A DNA stretch of 64,000 nt, from the NCBI GenBank assembly GCA_004294135.1, contig RDZY01000014.1, positions 21,458-85,457 on the forward strand, written 5' to 3'. Each line of letters begins with the position of its first letter. Position 1 is the stretch's first letter. Shown here piece by piece: positions 16,681 through 25,535 of this stretch. The DNA is from Sphingobacteriia bacterium (lineage in GTDB: Bacteria > Bacteroidota > Bacteroidia > Chitinophagales > Chitinophagaceae). Under the pieces are notes generated by a model. It did not search any database and had not been told where the DNA came from. It saw only the letters and a program-made list of their open reading frames with translations. The position numbers were made by a program, and so were the translations under genes.

Positions 16681-17877
16681 ATGGTAACCGCAGTAAGGCA
16701 GGCATTTAATCAACAGTTTAACCAAGCCAGCTATCAAAAATACCTTGCTGAATTAGATGCTAAATTTCTAGGAGCAATTGAGTTTAGGATTGCGGAAACG
16801 CCTATTTTTATTGACAAGGTTTTTAAGGAAAAAGTATTGAATACCTGCGAGTCAATTGTTGATATTATTATTAAGCCTGATTTTTTATCATTAACTGAGA
16901 AAGCCATACCCCCAGAATTAATGGTTCCAAATGAAAATAAGCATACCCACTTTATTGCATTTGATTTTGGAATTTGTGAAAATGAAAAGGGGGAACTGGA
17001 ACCACAATTAATTGAGATGCAAGGATTCCCTACTTTATTTGCATATCAGATTTGGCATGATGAAGTAACTAGAAAATATTTTTCGATTCCCGAACAATAC
17101 AGTGCATTTCTAAATGGATTTGATAAAGCATCATATATAGAACTTTTAAAAGAAATTATTATTGGCAAGCATTTGCCAGAAGAAGTAGTACTACTAGAAA
17201 TACTACCACACAACCAAAAAACAAAAATAGATTTCTACTGCACTACTGAATATATTGGTATACCTGTAGTTTGTCTTACCCAAATAATAAAAGAAGGCAA
17301 TTATTTGTTTTATGAAAAAGATAATAAAAAAATTGCTATTAAAAGAATTTATAACAGAATTATTTTTGATGATTTGCAACAACAGCATGCCGATATTCAG
17401 GAAAAAGGAAAACTACTTTTTGAACCACTGAACGTTGAATGGATACCGCATCCCAATTGGTTTTATAGAATAAGTAAATACATGCTTCCCTTTATTCAAC
17501 ATCCATTTGTACCAGAAACTGTTTTCTTAAATGAGCTAAAAAATATTCCAGAACAGTTAGAAAACTATGTACTAAAACCTTTATTTTCATTTGCGGGACA
17601 AGGCGTTGTTATTGACCTTACCAAAGCAGATATTGATGCTGTAAAAGATCCAGAAAATTGGATCTTACAAAAAAAGGTAAAGTATGCCGCTGTAATACAA
17701 ACGCCTGATGAGCCTGCTAAGGCAGAAATCAGGATATTTTATTTTTGGAGAGAAGGTGAAGCAAGACCCGTCGCCACCAATAATCTTGCCCGATTAAGTA
17801 AGGGTAAAATGATTGGCGTTCGTTATAATAAAGACAAAGAATGGGTAGGTGGCTCACTGGCTTATTTTGAAAGTTGA
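16681..17877 (+). CDS. ATP-grasp-like protein paired with the glutamine amidotransferase
   Basis: 398 residues of a conserved Bacteroidota type without a standard name. The C-terminal third has ATP-grasp features: YVLKPLFSFAGQGVVIDL (lysine and glycine-rich loop), NWILQKKV, and AEIRIFYFW where acidic metal ligands would be. The N-terminal half has PQLIEMQGFPTLFAYQIWH, a further acidic patch. Such enzymes join a carboxylate and an amine through an acyl phosphate. Together with the upstream amidotransferase this suggests an amide- or amidine-forming two-gene unit; this is inference. Its end overlaps the bioF gene by 16 bases, tail to tail. Confidence 0.55.
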   Translation: MVTAVRQAFNQQFNQASYQKYLAELDAKFLGAIEFRIAETPIFIDKVFKEKVLNTCESIVDIIIKPDFLSLTEKAIPPELMVPNENKHTHFIAFDFGICENEKGELEPQLIEMQGFPTLFAYQIWHDEVTRKYFSIPEQYSAFLNGFDKASYIELLKEIIIGKHLPEEVVLLEILPHNQKTKIDFYCTTEYIGIPVVCLTQIIKEGNYLFYEKDNKKIAIKRIYNRIIFDDLQQQHADIQEKGKLLFEPLNVEWIPHPNWFYRISKYMLPFIQHPFVPETVFLNELKNIPEQLENYVLKPLFSFAGQGVVIDLTKADIDAVKDPENWILQKKVKYAAVIQTPDEPAKAEIRIFYFWREGEARPVATNNLARLSKGKMIGVRYNKDKEWVGGSLAYFES

Positions 17878-18968
17878 CCCAATAAAGTTATTAATTTACT
17901 AAGCTCATTAATGGTATTAAATGCGTGCAATGTAATGCGCAACCTTTCTGCGTTTTTGGGTACGGTTGGATATAATATTGCCCGAATATCCATATTCTCA
18001 ACTTGCAAGGCCGCCGCAATTTTTCTTACTGCCTCATTTCCCGGAATTAATATAATTTGAATAGGGGTAACTGATGGTGAAATTTCAAATCCAATTTGTA
18101 CTGCTTGGAAATATTGGATTAAATTGTTTAAATGATTCCGTTGCTCATGCATGGTGGGAAACAATGCATAGCTATTTTGTATGGTGGCAATGGAAGCAGG
18201 TGGCAATGCTGTTGAATAAATAAATGGTCGTGCAAAATTAATTAGATAATTACGCAATAATTCTGATCCGAAAATTACTGCGCCGTGACAGCCCACTGCT
18301 TTTCCAAAAGTATGAATGCGTGCAAATATTTTTTGCTGGTACCCTAGTGACTGAACCAGCCCCTCTCCTTGTTCACCAATGATACCAGTTGCATGTGCTT
18401 CATCAACAATGATATGTGCACGATATTTTTCGGCTATTGCTACCAATATCGGTAAATCAACCATATCTCCATCCATACTAAATACAGATTCTGTAACAAT
18501 GAAAATATTTCCAGTCGCCATTTTTAATAAGCGCTCTAAATCATTCAGGTTGTTGTGTATAAATGAAAAAGATTGGGCAAAAGAAAGCCGGATTCCATCT
18601 CTCAGTGAAGCATGTGATAATTGGTCGTACAGTATGGTATCTCCTTTTTGAGGAACACTCGAAAGCAGCCCAATATTTGCATCATATCCTGAATTAAAAA
18701 TCAATCCAGCTTCGGCTGCATGAAACAATGCTATTTGCTTTTCAACAGTTTCTATTAAAGGATAGTTTCCCGACAATAAGCGGGACCCTTTGGCGCCAGC
18801 ATTCCATGAAAAATCTGTTTCACTGTTATGCAATAATTCATGGGTTGCAATACCCAAATAGTCGTTGGAAGAAAAATCGGTCATTCCTTGCTGAATACGA
18901 AGGCTGCGAAATGATTGATTTGAAATGCGTTCTCCTATTTTTTTTTGTAGAAAATCGTCCCGATACAT
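17862..18968 (-). CDS. bioF: 8-amino-7-oxononanoate synthase (class II PLP aminotransferase family)
   Basis: 368 residues of the alpha-oxoamine synthase family. Seen are FSSNDYLGIA, GSRLLSGNYPLIETVE, FNSGYDANIGLLSS, the PLP aspartate in VDEAHATGIIGEQGEG and the PLP lysine in HTFGKAVGCHGA. BioF condenses pimeloyl-ACP or pimeloyl-CoA with alanine in biotin synthesis. The relative KBL (2-amino-3-ketobutyrate ligase) is about 30 residues longer and less likely. bioB is about 19 kb away, so the biotin genes are scattered here. The TAnnTTTG box at 18973-18980 is only four bases from the ATG, suggesting a leaderless transcript. Confidence 0.88.
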   Translation of the reverse strand: MYRDDFLQKKIGERISNQSFRSLRIQQGMTDFSSNDYLGIATHELLHNSETDFSWNAGAKGSRLLSGNYPLIETVEKQIALFHAAEAGLIFNSGYDANIGLLSSVPQKGDTILYDQLSHASLRDGIRLSFAQSFSFIHNNLNDLERLLKMATGNIFIVTESVFSMDGDMVDLPILVAIAEKYRAHIIVDEAHATGIIGEQGEGLVQSLGYQQKIFARIHTFGKAVGCHGAVIFGSELLRNYLINFARPFIYSTALPPASIATIQNSYALFPTMHEQRNHLNNLIQYFQAVQIGFEISPSVTPIQIILIPGNEAVRKIAAALQVENMDIRAILYPTVPKNAERLRITLHAFNTINELSKLITLLGQLSK

Positions 18969-18972
18969 TTGT

Positions 18973-18980
18973 CAAAACTA
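18973..18980 (-). promoter_or_regulatory. Bacteroidota -7 promoter box for bioF
   Basis: The reverse strand reads TAGTTTTG, a full TAnnTTTG match, with four bases between it and the bioF ATG at 18968. Transcription would start at or inside the start codon. Confidence 0.4.
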
Positions 18981-19040
18981 AATAAATATGCGTCATCATA
19001 GTTGATGTATTTGTAGGTAAATTGCAATAAAAAATAAAGG

Positions 19041-19655
19041 ATGAATCAGGTATACTCACAGCATACTAAAAATATTCTTGGTTTACAGTTACCAACCGAT
19101 CCAAGGTGGGTAGACCTTGCTGCTATTTCCTTAGAAGCTATTTTAACTGACCATGCTTATTGTGAGCAGAAAGCTGCTTTAACCTGTATATCTTATATTC
19201 AACGATATTCTGATAGAACGGCATTGGTGGAGGAATTGGCTCCCATTGTAACCGAAGAATGGGGACATTTTAGAATGGTATTAAGCGAACTTAAAAAAAG
19301 GGGATTGAATCTGGGTAAACAAAGAAAGGATGAATATGTAAACCAATTGTTGATTTTTCAAAAAAAAGGGGGTGATATTGAGGATCGATTATTAGATCAA
19401 TTGCTTACTATGGCATTAATAGAAGCGAGAAGCTGCGAAAGATTTAAAAGGTTGAGTGAAGGATTGGAGGATGCTTATATGAGAAATTTTTATCGGAAAT
19501 TCATGGAAAGTGAAGCGGGTCATTATACCCTTTTTATTACACTAGCAGAATTATATACCCCAAAAGCAGCAGTAAGAGCTAGGTGGGCTGAATGGCTGGC
19601 TTATGAAATAGAAATCATGAATCAATTGACCATTAGAGGAGATCGGATTCATTAA
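19041..19655 (+). CDS. miaE: tRNA-(ms2io6A)-hydroxylase
   Basis: 204 residues of the MiaE family, ferritin-like diiron hydroxylases acting on the modified adenosine 37 of tRNAs reading codons that start with U. Iron-binding glutamate and histidine residues appear in DHAYCEQKAA, TEEWGHFRMVLSEL, IEARSCERF and SEAGHYTLF, in the expected spacing for a four-helix bundle. It is divergent from bioF and convergent with ompA. Confidence 0.92.
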   Translation: MNQVYSQHTKNILGLQLPTDPRWVDLAAISLEAILTDHAYCEQKAALTCISYIQRYSDRTALVEELAPIVTEEWGHFRMVLSELKKRGLNLGKQRKDEYVNQLLIFQKKGGDIEDRLLDQLLTMALIEARSCERFKRLSEGLEDAYMRNFYRKFMESEAGHYTLFITLAELYTPKAAVRARWAEWLAYEIEIMNQLTIRGDRIH

Positions 19656-19694
19656 CCACAGATTTTAATTACCAATCAACTTACCTTATTGAAA

Positions 19695-19732
19695 CAAAAA
19701 ATCTCCCTTAATTGCTTAAGGGAGATTTCTAT
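19695..19732. terminator. Bidirectional terminator between miaE and ompA-like gene
   Basis: A 13-bp hairpin (arms 19699-19711 and 19716-19728, loop TTGC) containing AAATCTCCCTTAA has A residues before it and T-rich sequence after it. It serves two convergent genes. Confidence 0.8.
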
Positions 19733-19746
19733 TTAGGTATATTTAA

Positions 19747-21105
19747 TTATTCCTGAATGCGGAATTCAACTCTTCTATTTTCGGTTTTACCTTTTACAGT
19801 TTTATTATCTGCAATTGGTTTTGTGCTACCAAATCCGTTGGTCAACAACCTATCAGCATTAACTTTTTTACTGAATAAGTATGCTTTAACAGCATTGGCA
19901 CGCTTTAGAGACAATGGAGTATTAATTTTATCAGAACCAGTGTTATCGGTGTGACCGTCAACATATAGTTTTATGGTTGGGTAATCAGTCATTGCTTTAA
20001 TAACTTTAGCCAGTTCAACTTTAGAACCTTTGGTTAATACCGCACTGCCTGATATAAAGAGTACTTTCTTGTTGTCAAACTTGTACTGTGTTTTTAATTC
20101 AGGACAACCATTGTTTTCACGTGTTCCTTTGATAGTAGGGCATTTATCTTCTTCATCATTTACGCCATCACCATCTGTATCAGGAATTGGACAGCCCTGA
20201 TAACGAGCCAAACCTGGAACAGTAGGACATTTGTCTTCTTCGTCATTCACACCATCTTTGTCGGTATCAGGAATTGGACATCCTTGGTATTTAGCCAACC
20301 CTTTAACAGTAGGGCACTTATCATTTTCATCATTAATTCCATCTCCATCGGTATCTGGAACAGGGCAACCTTTGTATTTTGCAATACCTGCAACGGTAGG
20401 GCATTTATCATCTTTATCTAGAATTCCATCTCCGTCTGTATCTTTTTCAACAACAGGTGCTGGAGCTGGAGGTGGCGGTGGTGGTGTTACCAATACCACT
20501 TCAGGTTTTTTATCTTTCAATGGAGATGCTAATCCAATAGAATATGCCATATGGTTTACAGCTAGACCAGAAATAGCTGGGCGAAACAATAACTGTGTAT
20601 TAATAAAAGTTTCATTCCCAAGATTAAACTGTAACCCTAAACCCGTATTTCCTTGTGCAGCGAAATAAGTTCCGGCATACATAGAAGCTCCCACGCCCAA
20701 GGTTATATAAGGTACTACTGTATACTTATCTGTTAAAAGCTTAAGGTTTAAATTTGCATCAGCTTCCAATAAAAAGAGTGTACGAAGTGAAGGAGCTACA
20801 CCAGATTTACCATAAAAAGGATACTTGCTAAAAGTACCACTTAAAGTTCCCATAAAATCAACATGCTCGCCCAATCCTTCAAAATACTGGATACTCAATC
20901 CTGGAGTCATCTCAGTTGTTTTTGTCCACTGCTTATTTTGCAGTACGTTGGAAAGAGACGTTTTACTGATTCTTTCGGCAGTAAACATATCATTCAAAAA
21001 AAATGCAATACCTAAACTAGATCTTTTCTTGTAGCTGGTAGGTGTTTGAGCAACTGCAGAAGCGGCCAATCCAACAACGATCAAAGAGAATAGAAATTTC
21101 TTCAT
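19747..21105 (-). CDS. OmpA-family protein with thrombospondin type 3 repeats
   Basis: 452 residues. A signal peptide (MKKFLFSLIVVGLAASAVAQ) precedes a barrel-like N-terminal domain to about residue 210. A proline hinge (PPPPPPAPAP) leads into four calcium-binding-type repeats of 29 residues containing DTDGDG and KCPTV. The C-terminal OmpA domain has VDGHTDNTGSDKINTPLSLK, RANAVKAYL and ENRRVEF, with the peptidoglycan-anchoring aspartate and arginine. It is an outer-membrane protein tied to the wall. A TAnnTTTG box lies at 21129-21136. Confidence 0.92.
   Translation of the reverse strand: MKKFLFSLIVVGLAASAVAQTPTSYKKRSSLGIAFFLNDMFTAERISKTSLSNVLQNKQWTKTTEMTPGLSIQYFEGLGEHVDFMGTLSGTFSKYPFYGKSGVAPSLRTLFLLEADANLNLKLLTDKYTVVPYITLGVGASMYAGTYFAAQGNTGLGLQFNLGNETFINTQLLFRPAISGLAVNHMAYSIGLASPLKDKKPEVVLVTPPPPPPAPAPVVEKDTDGDGILDKDDKCPTVAGIAKYKGCPVPDTDGDGINDENDKCPTVKGLAKYQGCPIPDTDKDGVNDEEDKCPTVPGLARYQGCPIPDTDGDGVNDEEDKCPTIKGTRENNGCPELKTQYKFDNKKVLFISGSAVLTKGSKVELAKVIKAMTDYPTIKLYVDGHTDNTGSDKINTPLSLKRANAVKAYLFSKKVNADRLLTNGFGSTKPIADNKTVKGKTENRRVEFRIQE
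20094..20442 (-). repeat. Four in-frame 87-bp repeats coding thrombospondin-3 units
   Basis: Units begin at 20442, 20355, 20268 and 20181 on the minus strand, exactly 87 bases (29 codons) apart. Each codes DTDGDG or DTDKDG and KCPT. The last is partly diverged. Unit number could vary between strains. Confidence 0.85.
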
Positions 21106-21128
21106 AAACAGAGTTTTGTTAATTGTTG

Positions 21129-21136
21129 CAAAAATA
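21129..21136 (-). promoter_or_regulatory. Bacteroidota -7 promoter box for the OmpA-like gene
   Basis: The reverse strand reads TATTTTTG, a TAnnTTTG match 23 bases before the ATG at 21105. No good -33 element was seen. Confidence 0.4.
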
Positions 21137-21171
21137 CATCATGAATTTGGATCTGTAAAATTAAGATAACT

Positions 21172-21660
21172 TTATCTTTTAACTTTTTTTGCCAGTTTTG
21201 GCCGATTTATCGCTTCTACTTTTACCTTCGCAAGTCCACCATGTGTAATACCTATTTTTTGGGCTGCGGATCTGCTTAAATCCACTATCCGACCCTTTTT
21301 CTTCATGTTTTTGTGCATTCGATCATTGATCTTTACTACCACACTCCTCCCACTACTTAGATTGGTTACCTTAACCCATGTATTTAATTTGAAATTATTG
21401 CTTGCCCCAGTGAGTTTTGCGTGGCGAAATATTTCGCCCGTAGCTGTTTTCCTGCCCTCAAATTTTAGGCTGTAAAAACTAGCCGTTCCATTCAGTATTT
21501 TACCATTAGAAGTTTCACCTGTATCAACTACCTCTTCCCCATTTATATAAGGCATTAGAATACTTGATATTCCTACTGGAACAATTATGGTGTCTGACTG
21601 AGCATGAATAGTGGTTGAGCATAAGATAGCAAATAGTATTTTTTTCAGCTTATGCATCAT
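21172..21660 (-). CDS. rlpA: RlpA-family septal ring lytic transglycosylase-like protein
   Basis: 162 residues with a signal peptide (LKKILFAILCSTTIHAQ). The double-psi beta-barrel domain has GTASFYSLKFEGRKTATGE, NTWVKVTNLSSGRSVVVKIN, the DR dyad of NDRMHK and IVDLSRSAAQKIG. RlpA proteins bind or cut glycan strands stripped of peptides at division sites. No SPOR domain is present, as in many short Bacteroidota members. Confidence 0.88.
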   Translation of the reverse strand: MMHKLKKILFAILCSTTIHAQSDTIIVPVGISSILMPYINGEEVVDTGETSNGKILNGTASFYSLKFEGRKTATGEIFRHAKLTGASNNFKLNTWVKVTNLSSGRSVVVKINDRMHKNMKKKGRIVDLSRSAAQKIGITHGGLAKVKVEAINRPKLAKKVKR

Positions 21661-21845
21661 AATTGGGGGGCTATTTTACACATCGAAGGGATAAGTTAGC
21701 CTATTTGGCCTTAGAAATGCTTTCAATTTAATTTTTAAGTTTCCAAATAGCGTGCCATAAGCAGACACTAATGGATAAAACACTCTTTTCGTAAATAAAA
21801 TAATACCAATCAATCATTTATATATACATAAAACAAAAATGCAAA

Positions 21846-22154
21846 CTAGATCTTGGTTACAATTACTACTGCATCTAGATTTATTGAGCCGTAAATATGT
21901 GGAAATTCTTGGTTTATTGAGGGCGACAACTCAAATAATAGTAGAGAGGTCAAGCGATCTTTTTGTATGGTCAATTGCAATAAGTCGGTTTTGTTTTTAT
22001 AATACCTTTCTAGCACTCCTGGCATTTGCTCTTCCGTACTGCAATGGACAAACCCTTCTGTGGCAAGCGTATCTGCCTTATAAGAACCTTTCTTTAAGGC
22101 ATCTTCCCATTGGGATTGGGTAGTTATATGGTATATGAATTCACTGATTAACAT
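21846..22154 (-). CDS. DUF952 domain protein
   Basis: 102 residues covering a DUF952 domain: IYHITTQSQWEDALKKGSY, EGFVHCSTEEQ, LFELSPSINQEFPHIYGSIN. The family has an ADP-ribosyltransferase-like look but no proven activity. It lies 33 bases downstream of aroC on the same strand and may be the last gene of the aromatic operon. Confidence 0.85.
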   Translation of the reverse strand: MLISEFIYHITTQSQWEDALKKGSYKADTLATEGFVHCSTEEQMPGVLERYYKNKTDLLQLTIQKDRLTSLLLFELSPSINQEFPHIYGSINLDAVVIVTKI

Positions 22155-22187
22155 CTCGATTGGTCCAACTTTTTGTAATGGCTCATT

Positions 22188-23192
22188 TCATGAAGGAATG
22201 GTTCTAGTCATTTTTTGCTCCAGCAACATTAGGTCTGTAACAACAATCGCTGCAATTGCCTCCAATACTACTGGAACTCGCAAAGCAATACAGAGGTCAT
22301 GGCGTCCTTTTATAGAGAAATTTTCTACTTGATTGGTAATCCAGTTCCACGACGATTGTTCTTTTGGAGTTGATGAAGTTGGTTTAATTGCAATTCTAAA
22401 AACCAGTTCATTTCCGTTGGTAATACCGCCAACTACACCCCCAGCATGGTTTGTGGCAGTAATGCCTGATGCTTGCTCAATGGCATCATTGTGGTCTACT
22501 CCAAACATATTGGCAGCCTTAAACCCGGTACCAAATTCAATACCCCTTACAGCAGGAATAGCAAATGCTGCGTGACTAATTAATGATTCCACGGAATCAA
22601 AAAAATGCTCCCCTAATCCAATTGGAAGATTAGACACGGTACATTCTACAATACCGCCAACACTATCTTTTGCATCAATTGCTTTTTGTAACCCTTTCTC
22701 TAAATCTCGCTCACCACCAATGGAATGCACAATTGCAGAAGCTTGTATATTTTGTATTGCTAATAATTTTTTTGCAATCACCCCTGCGGCAACCAGACAT
22801 ACGGTTAACCTTCCACTAAAATGCCCTCCACCCCTAAAATCTTCGTGGCCACCATACTTAATATGAGCCGTAAAATCAGCGTGACCGGGTCTTGGTACCG
22901 CACGCTGCTTCTCATAATCGCCACTACGGGTATTGTTATTTTCGAATAGAATGGTAATAGGAGCCCCAGTAGTTTTCCCATTGAATAGTCCACTTTTAAA
23001 AATAGGCAGGTCGTCTTCTTTTCTAGGAGTAGTACCCTTTTGCACGCCCCCTTTTCTTCTTTCGGTATCTACTATAAAATCGGCAACAGATAAGTGCAAG
23101 CCAGCGGGACAGCCATCAACCACCAGTCCCACACTTTCTCCATGCGATTCGCCAAATATTTGTACGCTAAAAAGTCTACCGAATGAATTCAC
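22188..23192 (-). CDS. aroC: Chorismate synthase
   Basis: 334 residues, slightly short for the family but complete. Signatures are GESHGESVGLVVDGCPAG, RRKGGVQKGTTPRKEDD, RPGHADFTAHIKYG and FRGGGHFSGRLT (FMN and substrate sites), and NHAGGVVGGITNG. It makes chorismate from EPSP, the last shikimate step. It follows aroA by 25 bases. Confidence 0.95.
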   Translation of the reverse strand: MNSFGRLFSVQIFGESHGESVGLVVDGCPAGLHLSVADFIVDTERRKGGVQKGTTPRKEDDLPIFKSGLFNGKTTGAPITILFENNNTRSGDYEKQRAVPRPGHADFTAHIKYGGHEDFRGGGHFSGRLTVCLVAAGVIAKKLLAIQNIQASAIVHSIGGERDLEKGLQKAIDAKDSVGGIVECTVSNLPIGLGEHFFDSVESLISHAAFAIPAVRGIEFGTGFKAANMFGVDHNDAIEQASGITATNHAGGVVGGITNGNELVFRIAIKPTSSTPKEQSSWNWITNQVENFSIKGRHDLCIALRVPVVLEAIAAIVVTDLMLLEQKMTRTIPS

Positions 23193-23217
23193 TGTGCTTG
23201 TATTTTATGGTAATTGA

Positions 23218-24498
23218 TCATTTCATTTCTACCCTCACTCCCAATGCCATTATATGACTGTAAAAGTCAGGATACGATTTATTAATAGCCTCTGCTGCTT
23301 CAATTTCAACTGAGTTGTTACACTTTAATGCGGCAATTGCACAGGCCATGGCAATGCGATGGTCGTGTCTTGAATGAACTTTTACATGCCCCGTTTTACC
23401 CAACTCTGCACTCCCTTTTACCAGCATTAAATTGCCCTGCAATATTATTTCGACTCCCAATTTAGCAAATTCATCTTGTAATGTCAATCCCCTATCGCTT
23501 TCTTTATGCGCCAGTCTATTCACCCCTTCAATAACCGTAGTTCCTTCACAATATGCAGCCAATGCTACCAATGGTGGAAATAAATCGGGACAGTCAGTTG
23601 CATTAAAATGAAATGCTTTAAGGGGTAGCGGTGCTATTTCTATATTTTTATCTTGAATTGATAGCCGTGCGCCCGCGTCAATTAGGGCTTGCAATATTGC
23701 TTTGTCAGCTTGTGTTGATTGAATATCTAATCCTTTTACCGTTATTCCACCTGCTAAAGCGCCTGCCACCAATAGAAATGCTGCTCCACTCCAATCGCCT
23801 TCCACTTCATAATAAAGGGGATTTTGAGTGGAGGAAATTGCTTTTGTAAATGAAAATTTTGTATAGGAATCGTGTTCAACAATCCATCCAAAATGTTTCA
23901 TAACATTCAACGTGAGATCGATATATGGTTTGCTTTTTAAGTTGGTTACTGTAATGGTAATTCCTTCGGCACCTGCGGCACCAAAAGCCATGAGTAAGCC
24001 AGTTAAAAACTGTGAACTTAATGATCCATCAATGGTGATATCAGCAGGCACTAATGGCCCTTGTATGGTGAGCGGTAGCTGACCATTATTTGAATTTACT
24101 TTTACCCCAAGTTGTGGAAATACTTCATCAAAAAAATGCATGGGCCGCTTCAACAAACTACCCGTTCCATTAATTAGTAATGGTTGATTAGATAAAGCAG
24201 CCAAGGGCGTGAACATTCGAATTCCCAGTCCACTTTCGCCGCAATTTAATTCAGGGGATTGTGGTTGTACTCCTTTTGAAATAATTTGCAAACTACCTTC
24301 GGCAGTATAGGAAATTACTGCTCCTAATTTTTGTATCACATTAATGGCGGCAAGATCGTCGTGACTATTACCGGGATTACAAATAATCGTATTGCCAGTT
24401 CTAAGTAATGCTGCTGCACAAGCACGCTGCATACTACTCTTTCCTGCATTGGCTTGTATAATTCCTTGGATGGTAGATGGATAAACCGTTACAATCAT
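23218..24498 (-). CDS. aroA: 3-phosphoshikimate 1-carboxyvinyltransferase (EPSP synthase)
   Basis: 426 residues. The N-terminal AGKSSMQRACAAALL holds the conserved lysine and serine. NCGESGLGIRMFTPLAA, DGSLSSQFLTGLLMA and the C-terminal HKESDR and HDHRIAMACAIAA motifs complete the site. The protein joins PEP to shikimate-3-phosphate. The N-terminal GKS reading is typical of diverged Bacteroidota enzymes. It is 17 bases downstream of aroB. Confidence 0.93.
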   Translation of the reverse strand: MIVTVYPSTIQGIIQANAGKSSMQRACAAALLRTGNTIICNPGNSHDDLAAINVIQKLGAVISYTAEGSLQIISKGVQPQSPELNCGESGLGIRMFTPLAALSNQPLLINGTGSLLKRPMHFFDEVFPQLGVKVNSNNGQLPLTIQGPLVPADITIDGSLSSQFLTGLLMAFGAAGAEGITITVTNLKSKPYIDLTLNVMKHFGWIVEHDSYTKFSFTKAISSTQNPLYYEVEGDWSGAAFLLVAGALAGGITVKGLDIQSTQADKAILQALIDAGARLSIQDKNIEIAPLPLKAFHFNATDCPDLFPPLVALAAYCEGTTVIEGVNRLAHKESDRGLTLQDEFAKLGVEIILQGNLMLVKGSAELGKTGHVKVHSRHDHRIAMACAIAALKCNNSVEIEAAEAINKSYPDFYSHIMALGVRVEMK

Positions 24499-24515
24499 CT
24501 TTTAAAAAATAGGGT

Positions 24516-25535
24516 TTAAAAAAGTTGGAATATTTCTTTCAACTGCACCAGCAAAATCGGCTGTACTACCCCCTTTCCAATTTTTGAGAGTAATATATAT
24601 TGAATAGACACATGGTCTTTTTTCTTATCCTTCAACAAAATTTTGAAAGCTTTGGCCTGGTCAAAATCTGCAACCGTAGGTAATCCATATTTATGCAACA
24701 AGGCAACCAATTCAGTAGTTCCCTTAAAAAACTTCAATTGCTGTGAAATAAGCGCAGCATAAGTCATTCCGATACTAATGGCTTGACCGTGACTGAGTTC
24801 ATACATATTTTCAATAGCGTGGCCGAGTGTATGGCCAAAGTTGAGCAGTTTTCTATCGCCTTGTTCAAACTCATCACCCACTACTACTTTTGCTTTTATT
24901 AAAGCATTTTTTTGAATCAGTGTAGACAGTAATAATTTATCTCTCTTGTATTTGGCGATGCTGTTGAGTTGCAGCTCTTTAAACATGGCTGCGTCTTTAA
25001 TACAGGCGTGTTTTATAATTTCTGCAAAACCATTCTGCCACTCACAAAGCGGCAAGGTTTTTAAAAAGCTGTAATCATAAATTAAAAAAGAGGGCTGACG
25101 AATCAGTCCCGCCATATTTTTATATACACCCACATCAATTCCATTTTTTCCGCCAATGGCCGCATCTACCATAGCAAGAATGCTGGTAGGAACAAAGCCA
25201 AAATCAATTCCGCGCATGTAGATACCAGCAATATACCCCGTTAAATCTGTGATAACACCACCCCCAACTCCCACTAACAATGTTTTTCTGTCGGCGCCAA
25301 AGGCAATGAGTTGGTTAATAACTACATCAACCGTTTGTTGCACTTTATACTGTTCTCCAGGCTTAAGTACAATGGTATTCCAGCCTTTAAATTTGGTTTT
25401 ATGTGCAGCAAATACATGGTCGTCTGTAATTAAAACCGCATTTTCTTTTGATACTTTTTTTTCTAATAAAGTGAAACTTGAATCAAAATAAAATTGGGTA
25501 GATTTTGAAGAAAACCGAATGGTTCTGGTACTCAT
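24516..25535 (-). CDS. aroB: 3-dehydroquinate synthase
   Basis: 339 residues. The NAD site VGVGGGVITDLTGYIAGIYM and the region FVPTSILAMVDAAIGGKNGID are diagnostic. Metal ligands are in FAEIIKHACI and LLNFGHTLGHAIE. Its ATG follows directly on the stop codon of the DAHP synthase gene with no spacing, so translation is coupled. Confidence 0.95.
   Translation of the reverse strand: MSTRTIRFSSKSTQFYFDSSFTLLEKKVSKENAVLITDDHVFAAHKTKFKGWNTIVLKPGEQYKVQQTVDVVINQLIAFGADRKTLLVGVGGGVITDLTGYIAGIYMRGIDFGFVPTSILAMVDAAIGGKNGIDVGVYKNMAGLIRQPSFLIYDYSFLKTLPLCEWQNGFAEIIKHACIKDAAMFKELQLNSIAKYKRDKLLLSTLIQKNALIKAKVVVGDEFEQGDRKLLNFGHTLGHAIENMYELSHGQAISIGMTYAALISQQLKFFKGTTELVALLHKYGLPTVADFDQAKAFKILLKDKKKDHVSIQYILLSKIGKGVVQPILLVQLKEIFQLF

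Noticed and set aside
20094..20442. Regular repeats as a possible CRISPR array
   Set aside because: Units are 87 bases, contiguous and in frame, coding thrombospondin-3 repeats.
21839..22123. 94-codon plus frame
   Set aside because: Antisense of the DUF952 gene.
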